A stretch of DNA of 27,276 nt from JBHHYN01 sp046757565 (GCA_046757565.1 JBHHYN010000025.1:1-27276); one strand, 5' to 3'. Positions 7,350-15,873 are shown, numbered from the stretch's first letter. The notes: a model not told the origin generated them from the sequence alone. Numbers and translations are program-made.

Positions 7350-9044
7350 TCAGAGCGCACCGTAGACAATGCGGCCGGCAACGATGGTGGCGACCGGTTT
7401 GATCTCCTTTATCTCATCAAGTGGAATGGCCATATAATCCCGGTCCAGCACCACCATATCCGCCAGCAGACCGGGCTTGATGGCACCCAGGTCTGCTTCC
7501 CGAAACAGTATTTTTGCGTTGGATCGAGTGTGTGCGATAAGGGCCTCTTCCCGGGTCAGCACCTCTTTGGTGATGACGCTGCCGTTCAGCATCTTGCCCG
7601 TGGTGGCCCACCACAGGGTGACAAACGGGTTGACCTGGGCGTCCTTGGTGCCGTCCGTGCCAAACCCGTAAACAATACCGCTCTCCTGCACCTGCCGCAG
7701 CGGAGGCATGTGGTAGGCGGCGTCACCAAACTTTCTCGAGACCTGGGTCAGGCCACCATTCACCGAATGGCTGCGCAACAGCAGGTTCATGCCAAGGGCC
7801 CGGGCACGTTCGATCTCACCGGCACCAATGTGGTCCGCATGGGCGATGGACCAGTGCAACGCCCGCAACGGATGCATCCGGTTGATCTGTTCCGCAACAT
7901 CCAGCAGATAGCTTATGGATTCGGGCTGGATGGCGTGGGTCTGCACCGGCCAGCCGCCCTCAGCGGCAGCCGTGAGTATGCTGCGCGCCGCCTCTATATC
8001 GGCGGCGGTCGGGGTGGTCGCCCGGGTCATGCTGTCCCAGTGGAAAGCGGGGTAATACACTTCACCGAAAGCGATGCGCTCATACCAGGCGTTCCCCTGG
8101 AAGGGATGGGCCGCCACGATCTTTTTCACCAGTTCCCGTGCCGCCTCGGGGGTACTGAGCATGCCGCCCCAGAGTGTATAAAAGATACGCAGGGTCAGTT
8201 CGCCCCGATCAGCCAGCTTCCGGATACGACGGTAACTGGCCTCCTGAATGCCCAGTCCGGCAGGATCAAACACTGTAGTCAGACCGAGCCGGTTGAAATA
8301 GGCCATGGCAGCCTTGATGCCTTTGACCTGCTCCGCTTCGGATACGGGAGGGAAGCGTTTGATGGCCCGGGCAATCATCGGAAAGCCGCCATTGAGGCGT
8401 CCGCTGGCCCGGCCGGATTGGTCCCTGATCACGAAGGCATTGAGTCCGTCTGTGGCCGTGCCTTTTCCGCCGCTGCGCACCCGATCAATGCCCATGGTCT
8501 GTAACCAACGGCTATTGACAAAGGCGTGATCGTACTTTGCCTGGATAAAGACCGGCCTGTCCGGCACCAGCGCATCGAGTTCATCAAGAGTAAAGCCACG
8601 CCGGTCGCCGATGAACTGGTCCTCGAACCAGCCGCCGAGAGCAAACAACCAGGCGCCGTATGGCAGTGTTTTTGCCTTGTCTGAGAGGATTTTAAGGGCC
8701 TGATTGCGGTCCGTGATACCATCGAGCCGCGCCTCGTTGGACCAGTGATCGGTCGCCCGGATAAAGTGGACGTGATTGTCAATCAGTCCCGGAATGACCG
8801 TCCGCCCCTTTAGATCGATGACCTCTGTCCGGGGTCCCGCCAGGGCATGGATGGCTTGGTTACTGCCGACGGCGAGTATCCTTTCTCCCTGGATGGCTAC
8901 TGCCTGCCGCATCGAGAAGGTGTCGTCAACCGTGACGATGTTGCCGTTGATCAGGATCGTATCCGGGGCCCCAGCCGCCATGAGATTGGCGCCGGCGCTG
9001 AATAGAATCCAGGCGGCCAATAGCATTTTTTTTATATGGTACAT
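7350..9044 (-). CDS. Exported YtcJ-like amidohydrolase
   Basis: 564 residues beginning with a signal-peptide-like stretch (about 1-25, ending 'LMAAGAPD'), followed by the amidohydrolase pattern: N-terminal beta sandwich 'ILINGNIVTVDD', metal motif 'PGLIDNHVHF' (His91, His93), later 'VQTHAI' and 'HWSIAHADHI', and the C-terminal 'IKPGLLADMVVLDRDYM'. This is the YtcJ-like/amidohydrolase-3 group, which hydrolyses amide or related bonds in small molecules; substrates are rarely known. Export suggests it works in the periplasm. ATG 9044 follows a strong GGAGGAGAGG. The LysR gene lies 129 bases upstream on the same strand and could control it. Confidence 0.85.
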   Translation of the reverse strand: MYHIKKMLLAAWILFSAGANLMAAGAPDTILINGNIVTVDDTFSMRQAVAIQGERILAVGSNQAIHALAGPRTEVIDLKGRTVIPGLIDNHVHFIRATDHWSNEARLDGITDRNQALKILSDKAKTLPYGAWLFALGGWFEDQFIGDRRGFTLDELDALVPDRPVFIQAKYDHAFVNSRWLQTMGIDRVRSGGKGTATDGLNAFVIRDQSGRASGRLNGGFPMIARAIKRFPPVSEAEQVKGIKAAMAYFNRLGLTTVFDPAGLGIQEASYRRIRKLADRGELTLRIFYTLWGGMLSTPEAARELVKKIVAAHPFQGNAWYERIAFGEVYYPAFHWDSMTRATTPTAADIEAARSILTAAAEGGWPVQTHAIQPESISYLLDVAEQINRMHPLRALHWSIAHADHIGAGEIERARALGMNLLLRSHSVNGGLTQVSRKFGDAAYHMPPLRQVQESGIVYGFGTDGTKDAQVNPFVTLWWATTGKMLNGSVITKEVLTREEALIAHTRSNAKILFREADLGAIKPGLLADMVVLDRDYMAIPLDEIKEIKPVATIVAGRIVYGAL

Positions 9045-9173
9045 ATCCTCTCCTCCTTAATTTTTCAGTTTACCCGTGTGCAGGCCCTATAACAAAATCA
9101 TCATCAAGGATGCCGTTGTGTTCCGGGTGCCTGCCGCCTCTGAGGCAAGCAAGCACCCTTGCTCCGCAGTGAG

Positions 9174-10100
9174 TTATGTTGCTGCCTCCAGTATCGATTC
9201 CCATTGGTGATGGATTCTCTGGAAATGTTCTTGCAACGTCTCAGAAAACAGGCCCGAGGAAGGCGACAGGGATTGCCGAGCGGGTTCGATGAGCATGTAA
9301 TCGACGCTTGCCTGCGGCGAGACAATGGGATGCAGTTTTCGCTCCTTACCGCTGAGGTCCTTCGAGCAAATCGTTGCCGGAAGAATGGTCATCCACTCCG
9401 TGTGCGCGACAAATTCCAGCGTCGCAATCATCGCATCCATCTCTAGCAACGAGTCAATGGCGACATGATGGGCGGCAAAAAATAGCTCCAGCCGCTCACG
9501 TCTTGCATTACCATGGGTCGGCAGTACCAGTTTCAGCGGTGGCAGTTCTGCCAGCGCAACCGGAGCAAGGTGTTGCAGCGGGGAATCCGGAGCGGACACC
9601 AGTAATTCCCAATCAACACCAAAGTGACGGGAACGGATTCCGCTGCGCCGGGGTTCGATGGGAACAACGGCAAAATCGAAATCTCCCTTGAGCACCCCTT
9701 CCGACAAGGTCGGACTGTAGGCCTCGATGATGGTGACATCGACCTTAGGGTGCCGGTCCATAAAGGATGCCAGGGCCGGCGCCAGGATGCCGTGGGTAAA
9801 GGCGGGCATGAGGCCGATGCGTATGCGTCCGCTGATCTCGTCCACCAGTCCCTCCATCTCCGCTTGCGCCTCGCTCATACTGTGCAGGATCGCGCTGGCG
9901 CGCCGATACAACATCTCCCCGGCCTGGGTGGGGATAACCCCTTTCGAGGTGCGCTCGAACAGCCGTATCCGCATAGCGGCTTCCAGGTTCTTGATCTGCA
10001 TGGAGAGGCCAGACTGGGTGGTGTGTTCGCGCTCCGCGGCGCGGCTGAACGAGCTTTCCTCATACACGGCGACGAATGTGTGGATCTGGCGGAAATTCAT
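9174..10100 (-). CDS. LysR-type transcriptional regulator
   Basis: 308 residues with the N-terminal winged helix-turn-helix of the LysR family ('MNFRQIHTFVAVYEESSFSRAAEREHTTQSGLSMQIKNLE', quoted in parts: helix region about 15-50) and an effector-binding domain from about residue 90 ('RIRIGLMPAFTHGILAPALASF'). Such regulators bind near their own promoter and switch on a divergent or nearby gene when a small effector binds. It is divergent from CMD protein 1 with a perfect 33-bp palindrome between them, which is the obvious candidate site, and lies just upstream of the amidohydrolase. The effector is unknown. Confidence 0.93.
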   Translation of the reverse strand: MNFRQIHTFVAVYEESSFSRAAEREHTTQSGLSMQIKNLEAAMRIRLFERTSKGVIPTQAGEMLYRRASAILHSMSEAQAEMEGLVDEISGRIRIGLMPAFTHGILAPALASFMDRHPKVDVTIIEAYSPTLSEGVLKGDFDFAVVPIEPRRSGIRSRHFGVDWELLVSAPDSPLQHLAPVALAELPPLKLVLPTHGNARRERLELFFAAHHVAIDSLLEMDAMIATLEFVAHTEWMTILPATICSKDLSGKERKLHPIVSPQASVDYMLIEPARQSLSPSSGLFSETLQEHFQRIHHQWESILEAAT

Positions 10101-10168
10101 CTGGCTATTTTCTCATGCACACTGTTTTTATAGTTTTATGCCCTCAGGCTTACGATTGCGCCCACAAC

Positions 10169-10201
10169 ATATATACTATCAGAATTTCTGATAGTATATA
10201 T
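10169..10201. promoter_or_regulatory. Perfect 33-bp palindrome, candidate LysR operator
   Basis: Sixteen-base arms ATATATACTATCAGAA (10169-10184) and TTCTGATAGTATATAT (10186-10201) are exact reverse complements around T10185. It lies 69 bases before the LysR start and 103 bases before CMD protein 1, so it could autoregulate LysR and control the divergent gene. There is no T-run beyond the AT-rich arms, so a terminator is unlikely. Confidence 0.7.
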
Positions 10202-10303
10202 CAAAACATATCATTTCTATTTGTTATCCTTTTCTACTACACTGGCAGACTGTTAAAGAAGAACGAATACCGTCCCCATGAAACCAGAAATGAGGAGGAA
10301 CCG

Positions 10304-10891
10304 ATGCCACGTTTAGACTATTTGAGTGATGATGAAATCCCCGTCTCGTGCCGTGAGCTGATCAAGCATGCCGAACAGGCCGGATCGCCCGACCCCCGCG
10401 TTTTGCGCGTTCTGTTCAAGAGCAAGCTCGGCGAGGCCTGGTATCGCTACTGGCAGACCTTTGCCACCGAGGGGGAGTTGCCGGCGGATCTGAAGGAGCT
10501 GTGCCGGGTCAAGATTGCGTTTGGACATGCCTGCGGCTATTGCAGCACGGTGCGTTCCAGCGCCGCCAAAAACGCCGGACTGTCGGAGGAGAAGATCCAG
10601 CAGGTCTGGGACTATGAGCACAGCGATGCCTTCAACGACCGCGAAAAACTGGCGCTGCGTTTTGCCGATTACCTGAAACACGACATTACCAAAGCCGATA
10701 ATGACGGGTTCTACGCCGAACTCAAGGCCCATTTTACGGAATCCGAGATCGTGGAGCTGGGCCTGTGGTGTGCTGAAAACGTCGGCGCCGGCAGTTTCGT
10801 CCGCACCCTGAGCATTATCAGCTGGGTCGAGGCCTGCGAACTCAATCCAATGACCGCGGAAAATGCGCAAAAAAAGCAGGCCGCCGCTTGA
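10304..10891 (+). CDS. Carboxymuconolactone decarboxylase/AhpD-like family protein 1
   Basis: 195 residues from ATG 10304, preceded by GAGGAGG; an in-frame start at 10076 would cross the regulatory palindrome and is rejected. The helical CMD/AhpD fold is shown by 'LKELCRVKIAFGHACGYCSTVRSSAAKNAGL' read in parts: Glu65, then the redox-type pair Cys77-x-x-Cys80. In AhpD a histidine follows four residues after the second Cys; here it is Arg84. Members are decarboxylases, thiol-based peroxide reductases or of unknown role. It shares 'KELCR', 'C.YC...RS', 'N.REK.AL' and 'E.VELG' with CMD protein 2 (22968-23612), so they are distant paralogues. Likely controlled by the divergent LysR. Confidence 0.82.
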   Translation: MPRLDYLSDDEIPVSCRELIKHAEQAGSPDPRVLRVLFKSKLGEAWYRYWQTFATEGELPADLKELCRVKIAFGHACGYCSTVRSSAAKNAGLSEEKIQQVWDYEHSDAFNDREKLALRFADYLKHDITKADNDGFYAELKAHFTESEIVELGLWCAENVGAGSFVRTLSIISWVEACELNPMTAENAQKKQAAA

Positions 10892-11201
10892 ACGGATAGG
10901 GTATCTATCCACCACAGAGATACAGAGATAATAAAAGTTAAAAAATTAACGAAAATTTCTGGGGCTTGCCCCAGGGTTGGATAGGAATAATAGGTATGAC
11001 TGCACATTATGCTGAAACTCGGTCGCTTGCGGGCGAGTTGTTCATCCGGGTAGTTACACAGTCTTTTGAACAGATGATTATAATTCTGTGATCTCCGTGT
11101 CTTGTGGTGAATACTGGTTTTGAGGCAGGGCGCCGGGAAATGGCTGTGTGAGTCTGGTAGACTGCTTGCAGAGAACCAATTATTAACTGAGAGAGGGAGA
11201 A
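10892..11201. repeat. Gene-free region with a large imperfect inverted repeat
   Basis: About 310 bases with no gene. The left arm 10909-10929 (starts CCACCACAGAGATACAG) is an imperfect inverted match to the right arm 11085-11110 (ends CTTGTGGTGA), enclosing about 155 bases. The 'CCACAGAGACACAGAG' style arm resembles a repeat common in bacterial intergenic DNA. A smaller hairpin CTGGGGC/GCCCCAG lies at 10960-10975. The membrane-protein ribosome site is at about 11191-11200. Confidence 0.5.
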
Positions 11202-11702
11202 GTGACAGTGAATGCTGAAACGACTACGTTGTCCGGCCTGTTCAGTGGTAAAAACCTTTTGTGGATCATTATCGCCGGCATCGCCGGTGAGATAATATTT
11301 GAATTGATTGCCTGGCTGCTCATGCCGCAGTTAATCGGGCGCCCGATGCAGCCGGCGCTGCTGGTCATGGGCCTCGCAAAGAAGCTGTTAGATATCGGAC
11401 TGACAAAACCTGCGGCCTTCAGCATTCATCTTGCGGTCGGCGCTATTCTGTTTCCCATCTGCTATGTGCTATTCCTCGCCGTTACGAAGATCCAGTCCTG
11501 GCTTGTTGCGGGCATCAGTTGGGGGGTGGTGCTCTGGTTCATCGCGCAAGGTATCCTGGCACCACTGATGGGACGGCCGTTTATGCTGGGGTTTGTCCCC
11601 TACACCTGGGCGGCCCTGGGCGCGCACATCGCCTTAATCGTGACGATTGCGTTTGTCTACCAACGGCTGTCACCCCGTAGCGCCGAGGTGAGGCCCTCTT
11701 GA
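11202..11702 (+). CDS. Hypothetical four-helix membrane protein
   Basis: 166 residues starting at GTG 11202, or more likely GTG 11208, which sits 8 bases after GGGAGA at 11195-11200. About four hydrophobic segments (roughly 18-42, 73-98, 102-122 and 132-158), with Pro and Gly breaks, predict an inner-membrane protein. I do not recognise a family. Its start context and GC content look like its neighbours, and it converges with the RidA-like lipoprotein gene 27 bases downstream. Confidence 0.65.
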   Translation: MTVNAETTTLSGLFSGKNLLWIIIAGIAGEIIFELIAWLLMPQLIGRPMQPALLVMGLAKKLLDIGLTKPAAFSIHLAVGAILFPICYVLFLAVTKIQSWLVAGISWGVVLWFIAQGILAPLMGRPFMLGFVPYTWAALGAHIALIVTIAFVYQRLSPRSAEVRPS

Positions 11703-11729
11703 AAAAATAAGCCGGGGGAATTAATGGGA

Positions 11730-12230
11730 TCAGTCGCGCGCCGGCACGGCCGCAAAGACGTCGATCTCCAGCAACTGGCACGGCTCGGACAGTTTTGACA
11801 CCTCGATCAAGGTACTGGGCGGCGGTCGCCGCTTTTGCCACACGGCAGGCAGGGGATTGTCGTGATCGGCCAGGACCTTGCGGAACCCCACCATATCCAC
11901 CACAAAGCGGCGAATAAACACCACGTCGTCCCAGCTTGCGCCGGCGGCGCGCAGGGCCTTGCCGACATTCTCGCGCACACCCATGACCTGTCCGCGCCAG
12001 TCGTCGTGACGGCATTCATTGCTGCCAATCTTGTAGTCAACGGCCCGGTCCGTCTGGCCGGCAACATACACGAACCTGGCATTACCCGAGACCACGGTGG
12101 CCTGTGAATAGTAGGGGTGTTTATTCAGCGTATCCGGATTGATACGTGTAAAACGGAAAGCGTCATCAGAGTCATGCTCATTACAGGCGGTCATGGCCAG
12201 TACCACCGCCAGGCAAAGAAGCCGGCGCAT
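11730..12230 (-). CDS. RidA-like domain lipoprotein lacking the catalytic arginine
   Basis: 166 residues from ATG 12230: a lipoprotein signal 'MRRLLCLAVVLAMTAC' (lipidated Cys16) and then a YjgF/YER057c/UK114 domain ('YVAGQTDR', 'NVGKALRAAGASWDDVV', 'LIEVSKLSEPCQLLEIDVFAAV'). RidA proteins in the cytosol deaminate reactive enamines and imines using an arginine in 'P.R..V.V..L'. Here the matching position is Ser139 ('PPPSTLIEVSKL'), so that activity is unlikely. Export to the envelope is also unusual for the family and suggests a binding or scaffold role. It starts 5 bases after the stop of the upstream membrane gene, so they are one operon. A longer frame upstream of 12230 only overlaps that gene. 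Confidence 0.82.
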   Translation of the reverse strand: MRRLLCLAVVLAMTACNEHDSDDAFRFTRINPDTLNKHPYYSQATVVSGNARFVYVAGQTDRAVDYKIGSNECRHDDWRGQVMGVRENVGKALRAAGASWDDVVFIRRFVVDMVGFRKVLADHDNPLPAVWQKRRPPPSTLIEVSKLSEPCQLLEIDVFAAVPARD

Positions 12231-12235
12231 GACTG

Positions 12236-12643
12236 TTACGCGTGCTGGGCCGGAGAGGCCGTCACCCCTGTGTCTGCCTGCAGCCGGCCAAGGGTACTGA
12301 AGAACACCGCCAGCAGCCACAGTGCCGGCCCCACAAGGCCCGGTCCCAACGGGAAATAGCCCGGCAGCAGCACCAGCCAGATGAAGCCGATATCAGTGAG
12401 GCTGACCACGTAGAGGTTGAGCCAGTAGCCAAGACGGTCGTTCCGCCAGTTGAATTTTGCACCGATGGCGATGGCGAACAGGGCAATAAGCCCCAGGTTC
12501 CAGCCCGCCTGGGCGATGCGCGCGGCGTGAGCCGCATCCGGTACCGCCGATGAGAGCGCATAGACTTTATAGGCGGCCATGACATGCAGCAGACCCCAAA
12601 CGACATACAAGGCACCCCCAATCTTACAGGCTGATTTCTTCAT
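12236..12643 (-). CDS. Hypothetical four-helix membrane protein (operon partner of RidA-like lipoprotein)
   Basis: 135 residues from ATG 12643, which has GGAGGA 7 bases upstream; the earlier ATG at 12658 overlaps that ribosome site and is rejected. Four hydrophobic segments (roughly 8-28, 45-62, 75-97 and 100-122) with few charges point to an inner-membrane protein; I cannot name a family. A 15-bp palindrome lies 20 bases upstream of the start. It is tightly linked to the lipoprotein gene, 5 bases downstream. Confidence 0.7.
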   Translation of the reverse strand: MKKSACKIGGALYVVWGLLHVMAAYKVYALSSAVPDAAHAARIAQAGWNLGLIALFAIAIGAKFNWRNDRLGYWLNLYVVSLTDIGFIWLVLLPGYFPLGPGLVGPALWLLAVFFSTLGRLQADTGVTASPAQHA

Positions 12644-12974
12644 GGTATTTTCCTCCAAAGTGTAGCGCCAGGCGCTACCTGGTTAATAAACATCCCCGCC
12701 GCAAGCGGACGGGGTATTAACAGCGTCATGCCGGACCCCGTATCAAGTACGGGGCAGACTTATTCCGGCATCCAGTCAATTATGTTCCGCTGAAACCTGT
12801 CCCGTACTTGATACGGGAGCGGATGTTGTCTTACTGGGCAATGATTGTTCCTACAATCATATTGCATTCCCACCATCCATGGCGGTCATTCCTGCTACCG
12901 GCTCGTAGGCCGGCACAAGCTTCGCAGGAATGACATCAACACAGCAGCTGCGGGGAATCAAACCCTTAAGAGAT
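12644..12974. repeat. Gene-free region packed with hairpins and repeats
   Basis: About 330 bases with no gene. It contains a palindrome TAGCGCCAGGCGCTA (12663-12677); a hairpin CCCCGTA-TCAAG-TACGGGG (12736-12754) and its inverted relative CCCGTA-CTTGA-TACGGG (12801-12817); ATGATTGT-TCCT-ACAATCAT (12841-12860); and GTCATTCCTGC (12885-12895) pairing with GCAGGAATGAC (12924-12934). The ends (12686-12699 and 12947-12977) match the module at 6755-6841. This looks like stacked or nested small intergenic repeats. Confidence 0.65.
12663..12677. promoter_or_regulatory. 15-bp palindrome, possible operator
   Basis: TAGCGCC-A-GGCGCTA is a perfect palindrome 20 bases upstream of the start of the membrane/RidA-like operon. 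It overlaps a second one, CCAGG-CGCTA-CCTGG (12668-12682). The position fits a repressor site or a structured 5' leader, though it could belong to the neighbouring repeats. Confidence 0.35.
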
Positions 12975-13013
12975 TAAAAAAGATATGGGCCGGTGCGGTT
13001 GCTGCCGGCCCAT
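12975..13013 (-). terminator. Intrinsic terminator of the TonB-dependent receptor gene
   Basis: Read on the minus strand, ATGGGCCGG pairs with CCGGCCCAT (9-bp stem, 11-base loop), followed by ATC and six Ts opposite the A-run at 12976-12981. It starts 20 bases after the receptor stop codon, the usual place. Confidence 0.85.
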
Positions 13014-13032
13014 GCACAACAGGATATCTGTT

Positions 13033-15696
13033 TCAGAAGCGTTTGGTCACCTCAACGCCATACTGCCTGAGCTTGCCGGGGAAGAAGAAGCCGGCCGGAT
13101 TGAAGCCTTCGGCAAAATAGTTCTGGTCCGTCAGGTTCTTCGACCAGCCTTCGACACGCCAACCATCACCGACCTCGACGCCAACGCGCAGGTTGAAGAG
13201 CTGCAGCGGATTGCGTTCGCTGAAGTTCTCTGTCAGGAAAAACGTCTTGCCAATGCGTTGATAATCGAGCCTGGTGAAGAAATTACCGGCCAGCAAACCA
13301 CCCAGGCCGCTGCCAAAATTGAACGGGTGCCGGTACTGTAGGCCGATATTGGTGGTGGTTGTCGGCGTCTGCGGCGCTTTCTTGCCGAGGGTGGAAGTGG
13401 CCGGGTTACCGGTGTTGCCGCGGGCCTCGTCCTTGGTGACCTCGGAATGGGTCCAGCCGACACCGGCCGTCAGCGTCAGACCCTGCAGCAGATCCGGCAA
13501 CACCTGCCAGGCCGCATCGAATTCGGCCCCGAACAGGGCTACCTCATCCACGGGGATGATCACCTGCGACAGCCCGGTCTGGAAGGTCACCGCCGTAAAG
13601 GTCTGCATGTCGTTCACCGCGGTATAAAAGCCGTCGGCATTCACGACAAAGCGCCCGTCCGGAGTGTTGTACTTGAAGCCGACTTCCACGCTGTTGTCTT
13701 CCTGCTTGGGAAACACATCACGGATGCCGAGGGGAACCGGTGGAATACCCGGGGTCCCTCTCTGGGCGTCAGATAGAGCTCCTATACCCGGACGGTTAAA
13801 GCCACCGCTGCGAAAGCCCTTGGCATAGGTGGCGTAGGCCATGAAGTTGTCCAGTGGCGACCAGCGCACGGTCAACTTGGGCTGGAAGGAGCGGAACACC
13901 TCCCTGCGGCGATCGCCGAAATTAATATTGGCTGTTCTCAGACCCCCGCTCGCTGGCGTAATCAACTCCTGATCCAGGAAGATATCCGGCGTGCGCACGG
14001 TCTGCTCCCGCTCGTCCTGGTCAAAGCGACCAGAGAAGGAGAGTTCGATGGTGTCGGTCCAGTCATAGTTGATCTGCCCGAACAGGGCCCAGGCGAAGTT
14101 ATTCTGCTGGTCGCCATCCCAACCACGGATACAGTCGCCCTGATTATCGGTGGTCCCGCTAAGCGGGAACGGGTTGTTGCTGGGCAGGCCGAGACGACTC
14201 GGGGTGCCGATAGTATTCGGCACGCCGCCAGGCGCGGTGTCTGCACAGATCCCGTCCGGCGCCGAGAAGGGGCTGCGCTTCACCAGGTCCCGTTCTGTAT
14301 CGATGCCGAGCTTGTCACGCTGGGCCATCTGTGACAGGAAGGTGTCCGTCCATACCAGATAGATACCGCTGATCCAGCGCAGGCGCCGATCGGAGGGTGA
14401 GGTGAGGCGCAGCTCCTGGCTGTAGGACTTGCTGAAACGCCACTGCGTATTCTTCTGTACCGGATCGACGGAGCGAAGGGGTTGCTCACCGATGGCGAAC
14501 TGCACGGTCTTGTCGTAGGCGGTGGTCGCGGTGAGCCTGGCAAAGCCATCGATATCCCAGTTCAGCATCATCGAGGCGTTATAGATGCGGCGCTTGTCAA
14601 TCCCGTTCAGGTTGTTCTGCACCGGTACGGAGTTGTTATTGACGTCGCCGACGTTGAATGCCTGACCGGGCACGGCCAGTTGGGTGGCGCTGGTCAAGGG
14701 AGCGCCGTTCCTTTGGGTTCCGCCCCGGACCACGGCCTCCCGGTTCGGATTGCCCGGTGCAAAGAAAGCCGGCGCCGGTGCCCCAACCAGGGGCGGGGGA
14801 TTCGGTGCGCCCGTCACCGGGTTGATCGCCGGTGTAGGAGTGCCTGCGGGAACGCCAAACGGGCTGAGGAACCCAAAAAGGTTTAACGAAGCGCCGGGGA
14901 AGACCTCATGGGAAAACGGGGCGATATCGGTAAACCCCAATCCCGCGCCCTCGTCATCGGAGGCCGTGAAGCGGAAATCCGCCTCGAAATTGTCCGTCGG
15001 CGTCCAGATCAGGCGCGCGCGTCCGGAGAAATTCCGTGTCTCGTCGGAATGGGCATCGGGCTTGCCGATGTTGGAGCGGTTGCCATCGGTATCGTACCAG
15101 GAGAAGGAGGCCCGGCCGAGCAGCTTGTCGCGGATGAGCGGGCCGCTGATGGAGGCTTGGGTCTTGTAGCTGCTGCCGTTGCCGAAGCCGCCGCGGACAT
15201 AGCCCTCGACCTCGTTGGTCGGCCGTTTGGTGCGGATGTTGATGGCGCCGCCGAGAGAATTACGCCCATAGAGGGCGCCCTGCGGCCCCTTGTAGACCTC
15301 GATCTGCTCCACATCGAACAGCTCCTGCGACATAGAGACGGGGGTCGATGCGAGCACGCCATCGATGGTGATGGCCACCGACGGGTCGGTGTTGCGCATC
15401 TGGCTGATGCCGCGGATGTTGACAAAGGTGAAGGAACTGGCCTGGGTCTCGACCAGAAACAGGTTCGGCACCAGTTTGGCATAGTCGCGCATACTGCTGA
15501 CGCCGACACTGTCGATATCGTCGGCGGTGAGCGCGGTCATGGCTACCGGTACGTCCTGGATGTCCTCAGCACGTTTCCGCGCCGTCACCACGACCTCCTC
15601 CAGGGCCCCCTCCTGGGCCAGGACCTGGACCGGTATGGCGAACACCCCCATCAGACCCGCACCCAAAAAAAGCTGCATCAATCTTGTTAACTGCAT
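13033..15696 (-). CDS. TonB-dependent outer-membrane receptor
   Basis: 887 residues: signal peptide (about 1-28, ending 'VQVLAQEG'), TonB box and plug start 'LEEVVVTARKRAEDIQDVPV', plug motifs 'NIRGISQMRNTDPSV' and 'YKGPQGALYGRNSLGGAINI', then a 22-strand-type barrel ending in aromatic 'VEVTKRF'. It imports a scarce or bulky compound using TonB energy. It belongs to the iron-complex-receptor-like group often used for aromatic, steroid or lipid-like substrates in proteobacteria; siderophore uptake is possible but no siderophore genes are near. A Pro/Ala-rich segment (about 265-320) and a Cys-containing segment (about 475-530) look like large outer loops. GGGGG at about 15705 marks the ribosome site. 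A LacI-type palindrome lies 101 bases upstream, shared with the CMD2-iorAB operon. Confidence 0.93.
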   Translation of the reverse strand: MQLTRLMQLFLGAGLMGVFAIPVQVLAQEGALEEVVVTARKRAEDIQDVPVAMTALTADDIDSVGVSSMRDYAKLVPNLFLVETQASSFTFVNIRGISQMRNTDPSVAITIDGVLASTPVSMSQELFDVEQIEVYKGPQGALYGRNSLGGAINIRTKRPTNEVEGYVRGGFGNGSSYKTQASISGPLIRDKLLGRASFSWYDTDGNRSNIGKPDAHSDETRNFSGRARLIWTPTDNFEADFRFTASDDEGAGLGFTDIAPFSHEVFPGASLNLFGFLSPFGVPAGTPTPAINPVTGAPNPPPLVGAPAPAFFAPGNPNREAVVRGGTQRNGAPLTSATQLAVPGQAFNVGDVNNNSVPVQNNLNGIDKRRIYNASMMLNWDIDGFARLTATTAYDKTVQFAIGEQPLRSVDPVQKNTQWRFSKSYSQELRLTSPSDRRLRWISGIYLVWTDTFLSQMAQRDKLGIDTERDLVKRSPFSAPDGICADTAPGGVPNTIGTPSRLGLPSNNPFPLSGTTDNQGDCIRGWDGDQQNNFAWALFGQINYDWTDTIELSFSGRFDQDEREQTVRTPDIFLDQELITPASGGLRTANINFGDRRREVFRSFQPKLTVRWSPLDNFMAYATYAKGFRSGGFNRPGIGALSDAQRGTPGIPPVPLGIRDVFPKQEDNSVEVGFKYNTPDGRFVVNADGFYTAVNDMQTFTAVTFQTGLSQVIIPVDEVALFGAEFDAAWQVLPDLLQGLTLTAGVGWTHSEVTKDEARGNTGNPATSTLGKKAPQTPTTTTNIGLQYRHPFNFGSGLGGLLAGNFFTRLDYQRIGKTFFLTENFSERNPLQLFNLRVGVEVGDGWRVEGWSKNLTDQNYFAEGFNPAGFFFPGKLRQYGVEVTKRF

Positions 15697-15796
15697 CGCT
15701 TATCCCCCTTAGATTTAGATTCCCACCGATACTAATCTTTGCTATTCAATCTTTATCCTACCCTGACACGCTATTTTGCAGGAACACGGCGTGATT

Positions 15797-15810
15797 TGCA
15801 AACGTTTGCA
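15797..15810. promoter_or_regulatory. LacI-family-type operator, copy 1 (upstream of TonB receptor)
   Basis: TGCAAACGTTTGCA is a perfect 14-bp palindrome with the central CG and AAACGTTT core typical of LacI/GalR-family sites (for example PurR-like boxes). It lies 101 bases upstream of the receptor start. The inner 12 bases are identical to those at 23817-23828. No LacI-family gene is in the window. Confidence 0.65.
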
Positions 15811-15873
15811 CCTGTTTTTGCCGTGAAGCGGGACGAAAAACGCGTGGATGTGCCCCCTGCCGGCTGTTTCCGG

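Noticed and set aside
7284..8504. A 406-codon plus-strand open frame inside the amidohydrolase
   Set aside because: It lies opposite a well-supported gene with metal motifs and a strong ribosome site; its own translation has no recognisable family or membrane pattern.
10076..10303. N-terminal extension of CMD protein 1
   Set aside because: It would translate through the 33-bp palindrome, and the AGGAGG-linked ATG at 10304 gives a normal CMD length.
14908..15690. A 260-codon plus-strand open frame inside the TonB receptor gene
   Set aside because: Antisense shadow of the receptor plug region, rich in Asp, Gly and Ala with no motif.
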